64,000 nucleotides of DNA from Agaribacterium sp. ZY112 (GCF_041346925.1 NZ_CP166840.1:1116001-1180000); one strand, 5' to 3'. Shown: positions 33,206-41,889, counted from the first letter of the stretch. Notes: generated from the sequence alone by a model not told the origin. Numbers and translations: made by a program.

Positions 33206-33967
33206 GTGGATTTAGCAACGATTGTGGGGATTATCGGCGCCTTGGCGCTGATTGTCGTGTCGATGCTGCTTGCTGGGGATCTGGGCATGTTTGTGAATGC
33301 ACCATCTCTGGTGATTGTATTCGGGGGCTCGATCTTTGCTGTTATGGCGAAGTTTGGTTTGGGCCAGTTTTTGGGTGCAGCCAAAGTAGCAGGTAAAAGC
33401 TTCTCAAATAAAATGCCTGATGTGTTTGAACTGATTGATGAAATCGTGGCCTTGGCTGATGAGGCTCGCAAGGGTGGGCTGTTATCACTTGAGGGCAAGG
33501 AGGTCAGCAGTGACTTTCTGCAGCGAGGCATTCAGCTGCTAGTGGATGGGCACGACCCAGATGTGGTTAAGGCAACGTTGGGCAAAGATAAAATTCAAGC
33601 CGTAGAACGCCATAACGTAGGTTCACAGATTTTTATGTCCTTGGCGGATATGGCTCCTGCTATGGGCATGATTGGCACCTTGATTGGTCTGGTCGCGATG
33701 CTGGCTAATATGGATGATCCTAAGTCAATTGGCCCAGCGATGGCGGTGGCACTATTAACCACTCTTTATGGTGCTGTGGTTGCGAATGCTATTTGTGCGC
33801 CTATTGGTGAAAAACTTAAGCTGCGAGCAGCTGAAGAGGCCATGACCAAAAGCTTGGTTATAGATGCTTTATTGGCTATTCAGGCTGGACAAAACCCGCG
33901 TGTGATTGACGGTATCTTAAGAACCTACTTGCCAGAGGGTAAGCGAGTGGCTGAAGGCGGCGAATAG
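33206..33967 (+). CDS. motA: Flagellar stator protein MotA (PomA-like)
   Basis: A 253-residue MotA/PomA. It has four membrane segments (about 5-22, 30-50, 145-170 and 180-200) with the family signatures NAPSLVIVFGGSIFAVMAKF, MSLADMAPAMGMIGTLIGLV and GPAMAVALLTTLYGAVVANA. With MotB it forms the ion-driven torque unit of the flagellum. The short length and the partner's sequence favour the sodium-type PomA subfamily. It starts at GTG with AGGAG seven bases upstream. motB follows after two bases. Confidence 0.94.
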   Translation: MDLATIVGIIGALALIVVSMLLAGDLGMFVNAPSLVIVFGGSIFAVMAKFGLGQFLGAAKVAGKSFSNKMPDVFELIDEIVALADEARKGGLLSLEGKEVSSDFLQRGIQLLVDGHDPDVVKATLGKDKIQAVERHNVGSQIFMSLADMAPAMGMIGTLIGLVAMLANMDDPKSIGPAMAVALLTTLYGAVVANAICAPIGEKLKLRAAEEAMTKSLVIDALLAIQAGQNPRVIDGILRTYLPEGKRVAEGGE

Positions 33968-33969
33968 CA

Positions 33970-34962
33970 GTGAGCGACGAAGACGACGAACAAGGCTGCG
34001 AATGCGAACCCGGGCTGCCCGCCTGGATGGGCACCTTTGCAGATTTAATGTCGCTGCTGATGTGTTTTTTTGTTTTGTTGCTTTCATTTTCTGAAATGGA
34101 TGCAATGAAATTTAAGCGCCTAGCAGGCTCGATGGCTCAAGCCTTTGGGGTGCAGAATAAATTAAACGTCACTGATATTCCTAAGGGCACGAGCATTATT
34201 GCGCAAGAATTTAGTCCTGGCCGGCCCGAGCCGACACCTATAAATGAAATATGGCAAAAAACGGACGATCTGACCGAAATGTCTTTAGAGGTAGAGTGCT
34301 CGGAGGAATACTCGATTGAGCAAGGTGATGAGGCGCTTGAAGGTGGTGTTAAGGTTGAAGTTAAGCAGAAGCTTGAAGATTTACTAGAGAGTACTCGCAA
34401 AGATGCCTACGAGTTGGCTGACGCACTGGAAGAGCAGATTGTTGCGGGTCAAGTTGAATTAGAAACGCGTGGCCGCTTAATTATTATTCGTATTCGAGAG
34501 AAAGGCAGCTTTATTTCAGGCTCTGCCGAAATGGCTCCAGCGTATAAAGATGTTATGCGTGAAGTGAAAGCAGTCTTGGCACTTAAAAAAGGAAAGATAG
34601 AGGTTCAGGGGCACTCCGATGATATACCCATACGCACATCGCGTTTTCGATCCAACTGGGAGCTAAGTTCTTCGCGAGCAGTTTCGGTTGCGCATGAGTT
34701 AATGTTAGGTGGTGAGGTGGACAGCCGTCGTTTTCAAATAAGCGGCTACGCCGATACTTTACCTCTGGTCAAAAATGACAGCGCAGAAAATCGTGCTCGT
34801 AACCGTCGTGTTGAAATATTGATTAAACAAGGTTTAGAGGATGAGCTCGAGGAAGAAGACATTAAGCTGCTGAAAGAAGATAAAGAGGGGCAAGATATCC
34901 TCAGAGAGTTAAATTTAGACCCTGAATATTTGTTTGACCTTGAGCCTGATGAAATCTTCTAA
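33970..34962 (+). CDS. motB: Flagellar stator protein MotB (PomB-like)
   Basis: A 330-residue stator protein starting at GTG 33970. A Cys- and Asp-rich N-terminus leads into the plug/membrane helix WMGTFADLMSLLMCFFVLLL, with the ion-binding Asp25 in FADLMS, the PomB-type motif. The C-terminal OmpA-like peptidoglycan-binding domain (about 180-295) includes GKIEVQGHSDDIPI, NWELSSSRA and NRARNRRVEILI. The subfamily suggests Na+ coupling. Acidic C-terminal tail. A PilZ gene follows 11 bases downstream. Confidence 0.94.
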   Translation: MSDEDDEQGCECEPGLPAWMGTFADLMSLLMCFFVLLLSFSEMDAMKFKRLAGSMAQAFGVQNKLNVTDIPKGTSIIAQEFSPGRPEPTPINEIWQKTDDLTEMSLEVECSEEYSIEQGDEALEGGVKVEVKQKLEDLLESTRKDAYELADALEEQIVAGQVELETRGRLIIIRIREKGSFISGSAEMAPAYKDVMREVKAVLALKKGKIEVQGHSDDIPIRTSRFRSNWELSSSRAVSVAHELMLGGEVDSRRFQISGYADTLPLVKNDSAENRARNRRVEILIKQGLEDELEEEDIKLLKEDKEGQDILRELNLDPEYLFDLEPDEIF

Positions 34963-34973
34963 GGAGAAGCACT

Positions 34974-35546
34974 ATGAAAGAAAGTGAACGGCGTCGTTAT
35001 TTCCGGATTAATGATACTGTAGGGCTTACAATATTAAGCTTGAATGGCAAAGAGCTTCTGGGCGCAGAATCGGTGTTTTCAATGAACCCTCTTCAGTTAA
35101 TTAATGAAGGGGATAATGAGTTAGAGGAGCTGGTTTCATTACTCAAAGATAAGCAACCCGAGGTTAGTCGTGCGCTTTCATTAATGAATCAAAAACTCGA
35201 GCGTGTTGCTAATTTACTGGCTTTAGAGAGTAATCTTCTTGAGCATTTCTCAGAGCGTATACAAGAAGTTAATATTAGCGCATGTGGTTTGGCTTTTACT
35301 CATCATGAGTTACTGCTAAACAATACTATGCTTGATCTCCAGTTAACACTTTATCCCGATGAGCTAAAAATACGCAGTAGGGCCAAAGTTGTTCGCTGTG
35401 AAAAAAACGAGCATGAACTCTGGCGTTGTCGAGTTGATTTTATTGGTATGAGCGAAGAGGATCAAGAGCGCTTGATTCGGCATATAGTGCAAAATCAAAG
35501 TTCGATGCTTAAAGATAGAGCATCTCATAAGAACGAAAAAAATTAG
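34974..35546 (+). CDS. PilZ-domain protein, probable cyclic-di-GMP effector
   Basis: A 190-residue protein. The N-terminus begins with ERRRYFRINDTVG, matching the RxxxR element of PilZ domains, and a second element NISACGLAFTHHE fits the (D/N)xSxxG motif at about residue 100. Between them lies a helical insertion (about 40-95), as in PilZ proteins with an extra N-terminal module. Two strand-rich blocks follow (MLDLQLTLYPDELKIRSRAK and WRCRVDFIG). It follows motB after 11 bases in the same operon, so it may act as a cyclic-di-GMP-dependent brake or modulator of the stator, in the manner of YcgR. Not proven. Confidence 0.82.
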   Translation: MKESERRRYFRINDTVGLTILSLNGKELLGAESVFSMNPLQLINEGDNELEELVSLLKDKQPEVSRALSLMNQKLERVANLLALESNLLEHFSERIQEVNISACGLAFTHHELLLNNTMLDLQLTLYPDELKIRSRAKVVRCEKNEHELWRCRVDFIGMSEEDQERLIRHIVQNQSSMLKDRASHKNEKN

Positions 35547-35730
35547 TGCTTATCTTGCTGTTTTTGTATCGAGCTAGATATTGTACTCATACTTTACATG
35601 GAGGCCGCAATAAATTTATTTTGCTTATCGCTAAATAGTCTCAAACTCCCATCTTTTCTCTGTTTTTATAATTATTTATTACTTGCCTCTTTAGGTCATA
35701 TTAATGAAATATAAGGCAGTGCAATATTGC

Positions 35731-35759
35731 TTGACTAAAAAATAGTTTGTTGTCATATT
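35731..35759 (+). promoter_or_regulatory. Predicted sigma-70 promoter upstream of the HNH gene
   Basis: TTGACT (35731-35736) and CATATT (35754-35759) are separated by 17 bases, matching five and four of six consensus positions. Transcription would start near 35766, leaving a leader of about 320 bases before the HNH gene, or giving rise to a separate small RNA. Confidence 0.45.
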
Positions 35760-35765
35760 TAATTT

Positions 35766-36080
35766 AACGACGATGGAATGGAGGGTGCTACCTTCAACTA
35801 CCTAAGCCATGTACAAGGGCGGGTTTCGGTCGCTGTGACTCTGCTTAAAAGTTTGAGTGGTCACGACCCGGAATTACCAAGCTTTAGCAGTCGCCCAATA
35901 TCGAATACGCCGCAGTTCACCTGCAGGGCTCAACAGAACTCTCTCCCCCTAAAGAAAATCAAAAATTCTTTTCCGCCTCACCGGCCCTCTTCAACTAATT
36001 ACTTATGTGCTTGTAGCCGTCGCCCTAGAGGGCGCTTTGAGCCTAGTATTACTGTGCTTAAAAAACGCTGGTCGCAATAG
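35766..36080 (+). ncRNA. Candidate structured leader or small RNA (speculative)
   Basis: Directly after the predicted promoter the RNA could form GAGGGT/ACCTTC near 35780-35795, then a longer stem in which GGTC (35828-35831) and GTGAC (35835-35839) pair with GTCAC (35860-35864) and GACC (35865-35868), leaving a three-base bulge, and later a CGCCC/GGGCG hairpin. The segment ends just before the HNH start. No known RNA family is recognised, and conservation is unknown. Confidence 0.22.
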
Positions 36081-36088
36081 GAGTATTT

Positions 36089-36700
36089 ATGGAAGCAAAA
36101 ATACTACGTGTAAACATGAGTGGCCAAGCAGTCGAGTGGTTAAATTGGAAGCAGGCGACCACTCTCTACGCAAGGGAGTTGGTACTTTGGTCCATGGGAG
36201 GTGTAGTAAAGCGCGTTCGTGGTGGTCGCTCTCGTTTTAGTGGCAGGCAAAGCTATATCGATCTACCTGCTATTTTAGCCTGTGGTGGTCGTTGCAGTAG
36301 TCAGGCTAAAACGACACATTTCTCTAAGCCGCCTCCCCTGTCTAATCAGGCTCTATTTTTTCGAGATGAGTCTCGATGCCTTTATTGTGGGCATTATTTT
36401 TCTTCTTCCGAATTAAGTCGCGATCATGTTGTGCCTACAAGTAGAGGTGGTCCAGACCGTTGGGAGAACGTGGTTGCTGCTTGCAAGCGCTGTAATCAGA
36501 GAAAGGGTAATTACCTGCTAGAAGAGATAGACATGCAGCTACTTGCATTACCCTATTTACCTAATCCTTACGAATACCTTGCTTTAATTAACAGTGATCG
36601 TATGCGCGGTGATCAAATGGCCTATCTGAGGCCTCGGTTCAAGCATTACTGTGGCCGTTTAATTGATAGCCGTGGCGCGAGTTTTAGTCTTGCAGTGTAA
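36089..36700 (+). CDS. HNH endonuclease-family protein
   Basis: A 203-residue protein. The C-terminal half has a complete HNH core: zinc cysteines CLYCGHYF, the catalytic segment LSRDHVVPTSRGGPDRWENV and a second pair in ACKRCNQRKG. The N-terminal 100 residues (KILRVNMSGQAVEWLNWKQA and ARELVLWSMGGVVKRVRGG) form a separate conserved part. I recall close relatives as single chromosomal genes in Cellvibrionales, not linked to restriction or toxin systems. The role is unknown, perhaps DNA repair or nicking. A roughly 320-base leader precedes it. Confidence 0.85.
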   Translation: MEAKILRVNMSGQAVEWLNWKQATTLYARELVLWSMGGVVKRVRGGRSRFSGRQSYIDLPAILACGGRCSSQAKTTHFSKPPPLSNQALFFRDESRCLYCGHYFSSSELSRDHVVPTSRGGPDRWENVVAACKRCNQRKGNYLLEEIDMQLLALPYLPNPYEYLALINSDRMRGDQMAYLRPRFKHYCGRLIDSRGASFSLAV

Positions 36701-36740
36701 AGGTTTGAGGTCGGTCTTAGCTTGTGGCTTTATTTCAGTT

Positions 36741-36761
36741 CGCTAGGCGCTTAAACTAGCG
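36741..36761 (+). terminator. Weak hairpin after the HNH gene
   Basis: CGCTAG (36741-36746) and CTAGCG (36756-36761) are perfect six-base arms around nine bases, followed by CGCTTTATT. The U-run is interrupted, so termination would be partial. It separates the HNH and lactonase genes. Confidence 0.35.
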
Positions 36762-36792
36762 CGCTTTATTAAGCCGTTAACTGGATACCTTT

Positions 36793-37662
36793 ATGTTGCA
36801 AGCGAAACTTGCTTTGGATGCTCAGGCCAATCTTGGTGAGTGCCCACGCTGGAATGAACAAGAGCAAAAGCTCTACTGGATTGATATTAACAAGTTCCAA
36901 CTAAATCGCTTTGATCCTCAGACTGGTGAAAATGAGTTTTTACAGTTTGAAGAAGAAATAGGCTGTTATGCATTCAGAGAGGGGGGCGGTTTTCTTTTGG
37001 CTATGCGTACAGGTTATTACTTATTGGATGCTTGGAATACTGAGCTTCGTTTTATTAGTGATCCAGAGGCTGATCTAGATAAAACACGCTTTAATGATGG
37101 GCGCTGTGATGCTCGTGGCCGTTTGTTTGCCGGTTCGTATTATCCACCCAAAGATTACGACGGCGCAAATTTATGGAGTTTGGATGGTGATCATAAAGTA
37201 GCTTTGGTCGCTGATGATTTATTAACAACGAACGGTATCGCGTGGAGCCCTGATAATAAGGTGTTTTATTATAGCGATACACCTAAGCATCTGATTTATC
37301 GCTGTGACTATGACCTTGAAACAGGACTTGCGAGTAATCGTTCCGTCTTTTGTGAATTTCCTAAAGGCAACGGTCGTCCAGACGGAGCTTCTGTTGATGT
37401 GGAGGGTTACTACTGGTCAGCTTTATATGAAGGGGGCCGCGTAGTGCGCATTAGTCCTGAGGGTGAAATCGTTCAGGAAATTGCCGTGCCCGCACGCTGT
37501 CCAACGATGGTGTCTTTTGGCGGTAAGGATATGAAGACACTTTATATTACGAGTGCTGGTGGTCGTCCTGAGGATGAGCTTGAAGAGTTTCCTCATCCTG
37601 GGGGCGTATTTGCAATTGATGTTGATGTGGCTGGGTTGCCAGAAAATAAGTTTAAAGGTTAG
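36793..37662 (+). CDS. SMP-30/gluconolactonase-family lactonase
   Basis: A 289-residue six-bladed beta-propeller of the SMP-30 family, which opens sugar lactones in aldose oxidation routes. Metal-site markers are LGECPRWNEQEQKLYWIDI (Glu), TRFNDGRCDARGRLFAG (Asn/Asp), TTNGIAWSPDNKVFYYSDT (Asn) and GRPDGASVDVEGYYW (Asp). No signal peptide, so cytosolic. No sugar dehydrogenase or transporter is adjacent, so the substrate cannot be named. It ends just before a strong bidirectional terminator shared with rdgB. Confidence 0.92.
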   Translation: MLQAKLALDAQANLGECPRWNEQEQKLYWIDINKFQLNRFDPQTGENEFLQFEEEIGCYAFREGGGFLLAMRTGYYLLDAWNTELRFISDPEADLDKTRFNDGRCDARGRLFAGSYYPPKDYDGANLWSLDGDHKVALVADDLLTTNGIAWSPDNKVFYYSDTPKHLIYRCDYDLETGLASNRSVFCEFPKGNGRPDGASVDVEGYYWSALYEGGRVVRISPEGEIVQEIAVPARCPTMVSFGGKDMKTLYITSAGGRPEDELEEFPHPGGVFAIDVDVAGLPENKFKG

Positions 37663-37678
37663 CTCAAACACTGAAATG

Positions 37679-37706
37679 AAAAGGCCGGCTTAATAACCGG
37701 CCTTTT
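37679..37706. terminator. Bidirectional intrinsic terminator
   Basis: AAAAGGCCGG (37679-37688) and CCGGCCTTTT (37697-37706) give a ten-base-pair stem with an eight-base loop, preceded by A-rich and followed by T-rich sequence, suitable for both strands. The loop contains the stop codon of rdgB. Confidence 0.88.
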
Positions 37707-38289
37707 TTAATTCTGCTTCTAAAGCCAAGCTTGCGATGGCTCGATGACTAATCTTATTTTTTACCTCTTTATCAAGCTCTGCTGACGCACAGTTGTGGCT
37801 TGGAACCCAGAAAAGGGGGTCGTAGCCAAAGCCACCTTCACCACGTGTTTCTTCTAAAATGATTCCTTCCCAGCTGCCTTGGGCAATAATAGGGACGGGG
37901 TCTTTGGCGTGACGCATAAAAACCAAAACGCATTGATAACGCGCTGTGCGTTGTTTTTCTTTTAAGCCTTGCAGTTCTTCCAGCAACTTATGGTTGTTGT
38001 CTGCATCACTTGCCTGTAGGCCTGAAAAACGTGCGGAATAAATACCTGGCGCGCCGTTAAGTGCGTCAACCTCAATACCGCTATCGTCTGCTAGTGCTGG
38101 CAGACCACTGACTTGGGCTGCATGCCTTGCCTTGATAATGGCGTTCTCGACAAAACTTAAACCGGTTTCATCTACATCACTTATTTGCAGCTCTTTTTGG
38201 GGAATAAGTTCGCAATTGAATTTTGAAAATAGCTTGCTGAATTCTCTTAGTTTTCCGGCGTTACCACTAGCGAGCACAATTTTACTCAT
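37690..38289 (-). CDS. rdgB: XTP/dITP diphosphatase (non-canonical purine NTP pyrophosphatase)
   Basis: A 199-residue RdgB/HAM1 protein that removes ITP, dITP and XTP from the nucleotide pool. Motifs: VLASGNAGKLREFSKLF, VDETGLSFVENAIIKARHAA, LADDSGIEVDALNGAPGIYS, RGEGGFGYDPLFWVP and the closing SHRAIA. Its stop codon lies in the loop of the terminator. It is the last gene of the leftward metX-metW-DUF4426-rdgB series, in the same order as in Pseudomonas. Confidence 0.96.
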   Translation of the reverse strand: MSKIVLASGNAGKLREFSKLFSKFNCELIPQKELQISDVDETGLSFVENAIIKARHAAQVSGLPALADDSGIEVDALNGAPGIYSARFSGLQASDADNNHKLLEELQGLKEKQRTARYQCVLVFMRHAKDPVPIIAQGSWEGIILEETRGEGGFGYDPLFWVPSHNCASAELDKEVKNKISHRAIASLALEAELKKAGY

Positions 38290-38290
38290 A

Positions 38291-38731
38291 TTAATCGCTA
38301 TATACTTTTTGATCGAAGTTGATTTTTAATTCGGTGTCTGTTGAACTTGGTTTGACCTCGAGTTCAAAGTGCAGTGTTTCTTCGCCATTAATGCGAACAG
38401 GTGCTAAGTAATAAACAGCGTTTTGTTCTTTTATTTCAATAAATTTAAGTTTGGTTTTTTGTTGCATGAGATTGCGAACACTACCGCTAATATCGGCGGC
38501 AATGGTTTGCATGGGTTTCTCATTTGAGTAAACACTTACATTGATAAGGCTTTCGTAAGCACTGCGCTTGAGTTTATAGATTTTGGCAATTTCAGCAGGT
38601 ACAAAGGTGCTGTTAAATACGGTGTGTTGCACGGTATAGTTAAGGAAATCGCTTTGGTTGTTGGGCGCTTCCGCTTGGCTGGTGAGCGCTAAGACGCAGA
38701 GCGTTAATAGAGTAAAGAGAATACGCAACAT
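38291..38731 (-). CDS. DUF4426-family exported protein
   Basis: A 146-residue protein with a signal peptide (LRILFTLLTLCVLALTSQAE). The mature part YTVQHTVFNSTFVPAEIAKI with YKLKRSAYESLINVSVY and the late YYLAPVRINGEETLHFELEV match the DUF4426 family, found at this exact place between metW and rdgB in pseudomonads. The true start is ATG 38731, with AAGGA five bases before it; the longer frame would overlap metW. It lies one base after the metW stop. Function unknown; a periplasmic role is likely. Confidence 0.85.
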   Translation of the reverse strand: MLRILFTLLTLCVLALTSQAEAPNNQSDFLNYTVQHTVFNSTFVPAEIAKIYKLKRSAYESLINVSVYSNEKPMQTIAADISGSVRNLMQQKTKLKFIEIKEQNAVYYLAPVRINGEETLHFELEVKPSSTDTELKINFDQKVYSD

Positions 38732-38732
38732 A

Positions 38733-39326
38733 TTAATCCTTGCTGACGCGATATAGGGCGGTTTCACCAAATAGGTTAGGGTGTAAACCCTGCAAGGCTT
38801 TACCGGCCGAGCCGTTGGCAATGACTTCACGATTGATAATGCGTGCACCTAAAGTACGGCACATAAAATCAAAGTCTTTGAATGTACAAAAGTGAATGTT
38901 TGGCGTGTTGTACCATTCATAAGGTAGTAGATCACTAACAGGCATGCGGCCTTTAGTGGCTAGCATTAGCCTCGCCTTCCAATGACCAAAATTGGGGAAG
39001 GTAATAATGCATTCACGGCCTACTCGCAGCATCTCTGCTAGAGCTTGGTCGGGGCGTTTTAATGTTTGTATAGCTTGGCTCATAATAACAGTATCAAAAC
39101 GCTTATCTGCGAAGTTTGTCAGTCCGCCTTCTATATCGCGCTCAATGACATTGATGTCATTTTGTATGCTGCGAAGAATATTTTCGGAATTAATTTCTAA
39201 GCCGTAACCATGTACGTTTTTTTCATCGCGTAACTGCTTAAGTAGTGAGCCATCACCGCAGCCTAAATCAAGTACTTGGCTATTGGGCTCAACCCAGTTT
39301 GCAACAATGCTGTAGTCCAGACGCAT
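38733..39326 (-). CDS. metW: Methionine biosynthesis methyltransferase-like protein MetW
   Basis: A 197-residue class I SAM-dependent methyltransferase-fold protein. It has the SAM-binding motif VLDLGCGDGSLLKQL, LEINSENI as the acidic second motif, and FDTVIMSQAIQTLKRPDQAL. The PFWHW-like region appears as ITFPNFGHWKARLMLATKGR, typical of MetW. It works with MetX in homoserine acylation; the reaction of MetW itself remains poorly defined. The start shares one base with the metX stop. Confidence 0.95.
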   Translation of the reverse strand: MRLDYSIVANWVEPNSQVLDLGCGDGSLLKQLRDEKNVHGYGLEINSENILRSIQNDINVIERDIEGGLTNFADKRFDTVIMSQAIQTLKRPDQALAEMLRVGRECIITFPNFGHWKARLMLATKGRMPVSDLLPYEWYNTPNIHFCTFKDFDFMCRTLGARIINREVIANGSAGKALQGLHPNLFGETALYRVSKD

Positions 39327-40468
39327 TAGTTCACCTTACTCATATAGCTGTGGAAGACATCCCAATAACGGCTTTGATTGCCGACTAAAAAGGCATCGTG
39401 GCCGTAGGGGCTATCGATTTCGGCATAACAAACATCGCGGTCGGCTTGCATTAAGGCGTCTACAATTTCTTGTGAGCGCTCAGGGGCAAAGCGCCAGTCA
39501 GAGGTAAATGAAACAACTAAAAACTTACATTGAGCATGGCGAAATGCTTGTGCTGCATCGTGCTCATATTCACGGGCAAGATCAAAATAATCTAAGGCCT
39601 TGGTCATAAGAATGTAGGTGTTAGCATCAAAGGCGGTAGAGAATTTGCTCCCTTGGTAGCGCAGATAGCTTTCTATTTGGAATTCTACGGGCTCTTCTGT
39701 GCCTTGTTGAAAGGTGCCTGAGCGCAGATCCCGGCCAAACTTTTTACCCATACCATCATCGGATAAATAGGTGATGTGACCAATCATGCGGGCCACGCTG
39801 AGGCCACGTGCAGGCAAGGTATTATGCTCTAGGTAATGGCCTTGCTTAAAATTTGGATCACTTTGAATGGCGCTACGAGCCGTTTCATTAAAGGCAATAT
39901 TCTGAGCACTTAGCTTCATTGCCGAGGCAATAACAACACAGTGTCGCAGGCGTTCTGGGTACTCTAAGGCCCAGCGCATGGCTTGCATGCCACCTAAACT
40001 ACCACCAACCACAGCAGCCCATTGCTCAATGCCTAAGCGGTCGGCTAAGCGTGCTTGGCTGTGCACCCAGTCACGTACTCGTAAGGCTGGGAAGTCTGCG
40101 CCCCAAACTTTACCTGTGTCAGGATTGGTTGATGCGGGCCCTGTAGAGCCGTGGCAACCACCAATATTGTTTGGGCAAATAATAAAAAAGCGATCAGTAT
40201 CAAGCGGTTTACCGGGGCCGACATAGGCTTCCCACCAGCCAGGTTTTTTATCTTCTTCGCTGTAATAACCAGCTAGATGGTGGTCACCACTTAAAGCGTG
40301 GCAAACCAATATAGCGTTGCTTTTATCTTCATTGAGCTTGCCATAGCTCTCATAGACTAGCTCGTACGACTCAAGCGTACGACCACAGGCAAGTTCCAAG
40401 GGGGTATCAAACAGCATGCTCTTGGAGCTGACGATACCAACGCTGTTTTGGGGAAGCGGGTTGGGCAT
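39326..40468 (-). CDS. metX: Homoserine O-acyltransferase MetX
   Basis: A 380-residue alpha/beta-hydrolase. The nucleophile elbow [20 protein letters not shown] carries the catalytic serine. The Asp in [17 protein letters not shown] and the His in PYGHDAFLV complete the triad. The conserved [15 protein letters not shown] and [11 protein letters not shown] are present. It acylates homoserine for methionine synthesis. Whether the donor is acetyl-CoA or succinyl-CoA cannot be told safely here, though MetX proteins paired with MetW in proteobacteria are often succinyltransferases. Three bases separate it from the yggT gene upstream. Confidence 0.96.
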   Translation of the reverse strand: MPNPLPQNSVGIVSSKSMLFDTPLELACGRTLESYELVYESYGKLNEDKSNAILVCHALSGDHHLAGYYSEEDKKPGWWEAYVGPGKPLDTDRFFIICPNNIGGCHGSTGPASTNPDTGKVWGADFPALRVRDWVHSQARLADRLGIEQWAAVVGGSLGGMQAMRWALEYPERLRHCVVIASAMKLSAQNIAFNETARSAIQSDPNFKQGHYLEHNTLPARGLSVARMIGHITYLSDDGMGKKFGRDLRSGTFQQGTEEPVEFQIESYLRYQGSKFSTAFDANTYILMTKALDYFDLAREYEHDAAQAFRHAQCKFLVVSFTSDWRFAPERSQEIVDALMQADRDVCYAEIDSPYGHDAFLVGNQSRYWDVFHSYMSKVN

Positions 40469-40471
40469 ATC

Positions 40472-41059
40472 TTAAAAACCTATTACTAAATCAGGTAGTA
40501 AGCGCGAAGCGACGGCTGCGGCATAGATAACTTTTTGCAAAATAACCATGCCCATACCTATAAACATGACTGAAAAATCAAGACCGCCTACAGCTGGAAT
40601 GATTTTACGTACAGGGTCAATAACCGGAGCCATCAGTTGATGCACAAGTAGTAAAAGTGGGTGGTGGCTATGTGGTGCAACAAAGCTAGAAATCACCATA
40701 ACGATAATGCAGGCAAAAGCGATATAGCAGGTGATATTTAAGATTCCTAATGCGCCCCAAATCAGTAGTTGCAGCGGGTTGTACCAAGTTTGAAACAGAA
40801 TGAGGCAAATAATCTCACTGATCAAAACCTGGGTCGCTAGGGCGAGAACAACGGAGGCAAGGTCGATACCAAAGACACCGGGTATTGCGCGCCGAAGTGG
40901 AGTTAGTAAGGGGTTGGTGATTTTTACTATCGCCTGCGAGAAGGGGTTGTAAAAGTCAGCTCGAGCAAGCTGTAAAAAGAAGCGCAGTATGACAAATAAT
41001 AAAAATAAACTGCCGATACTGTCGACAATAAAAACTAAGATATCTTGAACGGTATTCAT
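40472..41059 (-). CDS. YggT-family membrane protein
   Basis: A 195-residue protein with two tandem YGGT domains, each with two membrane helices: the first includes FVILRFFLQLARADFYNPFS with ITNPLLTPLRRAIPG, the second VHQLMAPVIDPVRKIIPAVG. YggT proteins are implicated in osmotic tolerance and cell-division-associated assembly in several bacteria, but the activity is unknown. It overlaps proC by four bases and precedes metX, the order also found in Pseudomonas. Confidence 0.93.
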   Translation of the reverse strand: MNTVQDILVFIVDSIGSLFLLFVILRFFLQLARADFYNPFSQAIVKITNPLLTPLRRAIPGVFGIDLASVVLALATQVLISEIICLILFQTWYNPLQLLIWGALGILNITCYIAFACIIVMVISSFVAPHSHHPLLLLVHQLMAPVIDPVRKIIPAVGGLDFSVMFIGMGMVILQKVIYAAAVASRLLPDLVIGF

Positions 41060-41889
41060 GAGTTATTTCCTAGTTCATCAGAAAGTTCTGCGGCTCTGCG
41101 TGTGCATGCTCGCATGGCGTTTTCAACAAGATCACGTAGGCCGCCTTTTTCAAAAGATAAGATGGCCTGTTCGGTAGTGCCTTTGGGGGAGGTGACGCGC
41201 CTGCGTAACTCTGCAACATCAAGCTCGTTGCTTTGCGCAAGTGCCGCTGCACCGTGAGCAGTTTGTAAGGCGAGTTGAGTGGCTACATCGCGATTCAGAC
41301 CAAGTTTTTCACCTGCATCTATCATGGCCTCAGCAAACAAGAAAAAATAAGCTGGAGCGCTTCCACTCACGGCAGTGACGGCATCGATCTGTTGTTCTTG
41401 CTCAACCTCAGCACAAATTCCAACCGCTTCAAGTATGGCGCGTGCTTGTTGTTTTTGCTCTGTTGAGCACTGGCTGTTGCTGTAAAGGCCGCTTGCCCCC
41501 AAGCCAATGGCGGATGGGGTATTAGGCATGCTGCGAGCAATAGCAATAGATCCGAGCCAATGCTCCATGCTGCTGCAGCGAATTCCTGCGGCAACGCTCA
41601 ATACCAAGGCGCCTGGCTTAATGCTGGCTTTTAAGCTTTGGCAAACATCTTCGAGTTTCTGCGGTTTTACAGCTAGAACAATAATGTCAGCATCGGCCAC
41701 CGCTGCGTGATTGTCGCAATGACAGTGAATGCCAAGCTCGGTGCTGGCCGCTTGTGCGCTTTCTTCGCGAGAGGTGGTGGCACTGATTTGTTCTGGGCTC
41801 AGGCCTTGTTTAAGCAAGCCTTTGATAATGGCCTGGGCCATATTGCCTGCTCCGATAAAACTGAGCTTGAGTTCGGGGTGTAAAGTCAC
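41056..41889 (-). CDS. proC: Pyrroline-5-carboxylate reductase
   Basis: A 277-residue ProC, the last step of proline synthesis. The N-terminal NAD(P)H-binding motif is FIGAGNMAQAIIKGLL. SMPNTPSAIGLGASGLYSNS and AVSGSAPAYFFLFAEAMIDA define the substrate site, with the C-terminal LRRRVTSPKGTTEQAILSFE helix. GTG start at 41889. It overlaps the yggT gene by four bases and sits downstream of the yggS gene by 36 bases. Confidence 0.96.
   Translation of the reverse strand: MTLHPELKLSFIGAGNMAQAIIKGLLKQGLSPEQISATTSREESAQAASTELGIHCHCDNHAAVADADIIVLAVKPQKLEDVCQSLKASIKPGALVLSVAAGIRCSSMEHWLGSIAIARSMPNTPSAIGLGASGLYSNSQCSTEQKQQARAILEAVGICAEVEQEQQIDAVTAVSGSAPAYFFLFAEAMIDAGEKLGLNRDVATQLALQTAHGAAALAQSNELDVAELRRRVTSPKGTTEQAILSFEKGGLRDLVENAMRACTRRAAELSDELGNNS

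Larger units (their letters stand above)
35547..36088. other. Gene-free stretch with promoter-like element and foldable segment
   Basis: The only gap above 300 bases. The first 220 bases are AT-rich and featureless. A promoter-like pair lies at 35731-35759, after which base composition becomes visibly more GC-rich. A bulged hairpin sits at 35828-35868, and CGCCC/GGGCG arms near 36020-36033 can fold. An open frame of 100 codons (35778-36080) has no ribosome site and an unlikely Pro/Ser/Arg-rich product. I see no protein gene here that I can support. Confidence 0.5.

Noticed and set aside
35778..36080. Open frame of 100 codons before the HNH gene
   Set aside because: No ribosome site, unlikely Pro/Ser/Arg-rich composition and overlap with foldable RNA; no family resemblance.
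39326..40468. Assigning MetX definitely as acetyl- or succinyltransferase
   Set aside because: The discriminating residues need an alignment that I could not make; the donor is left open.
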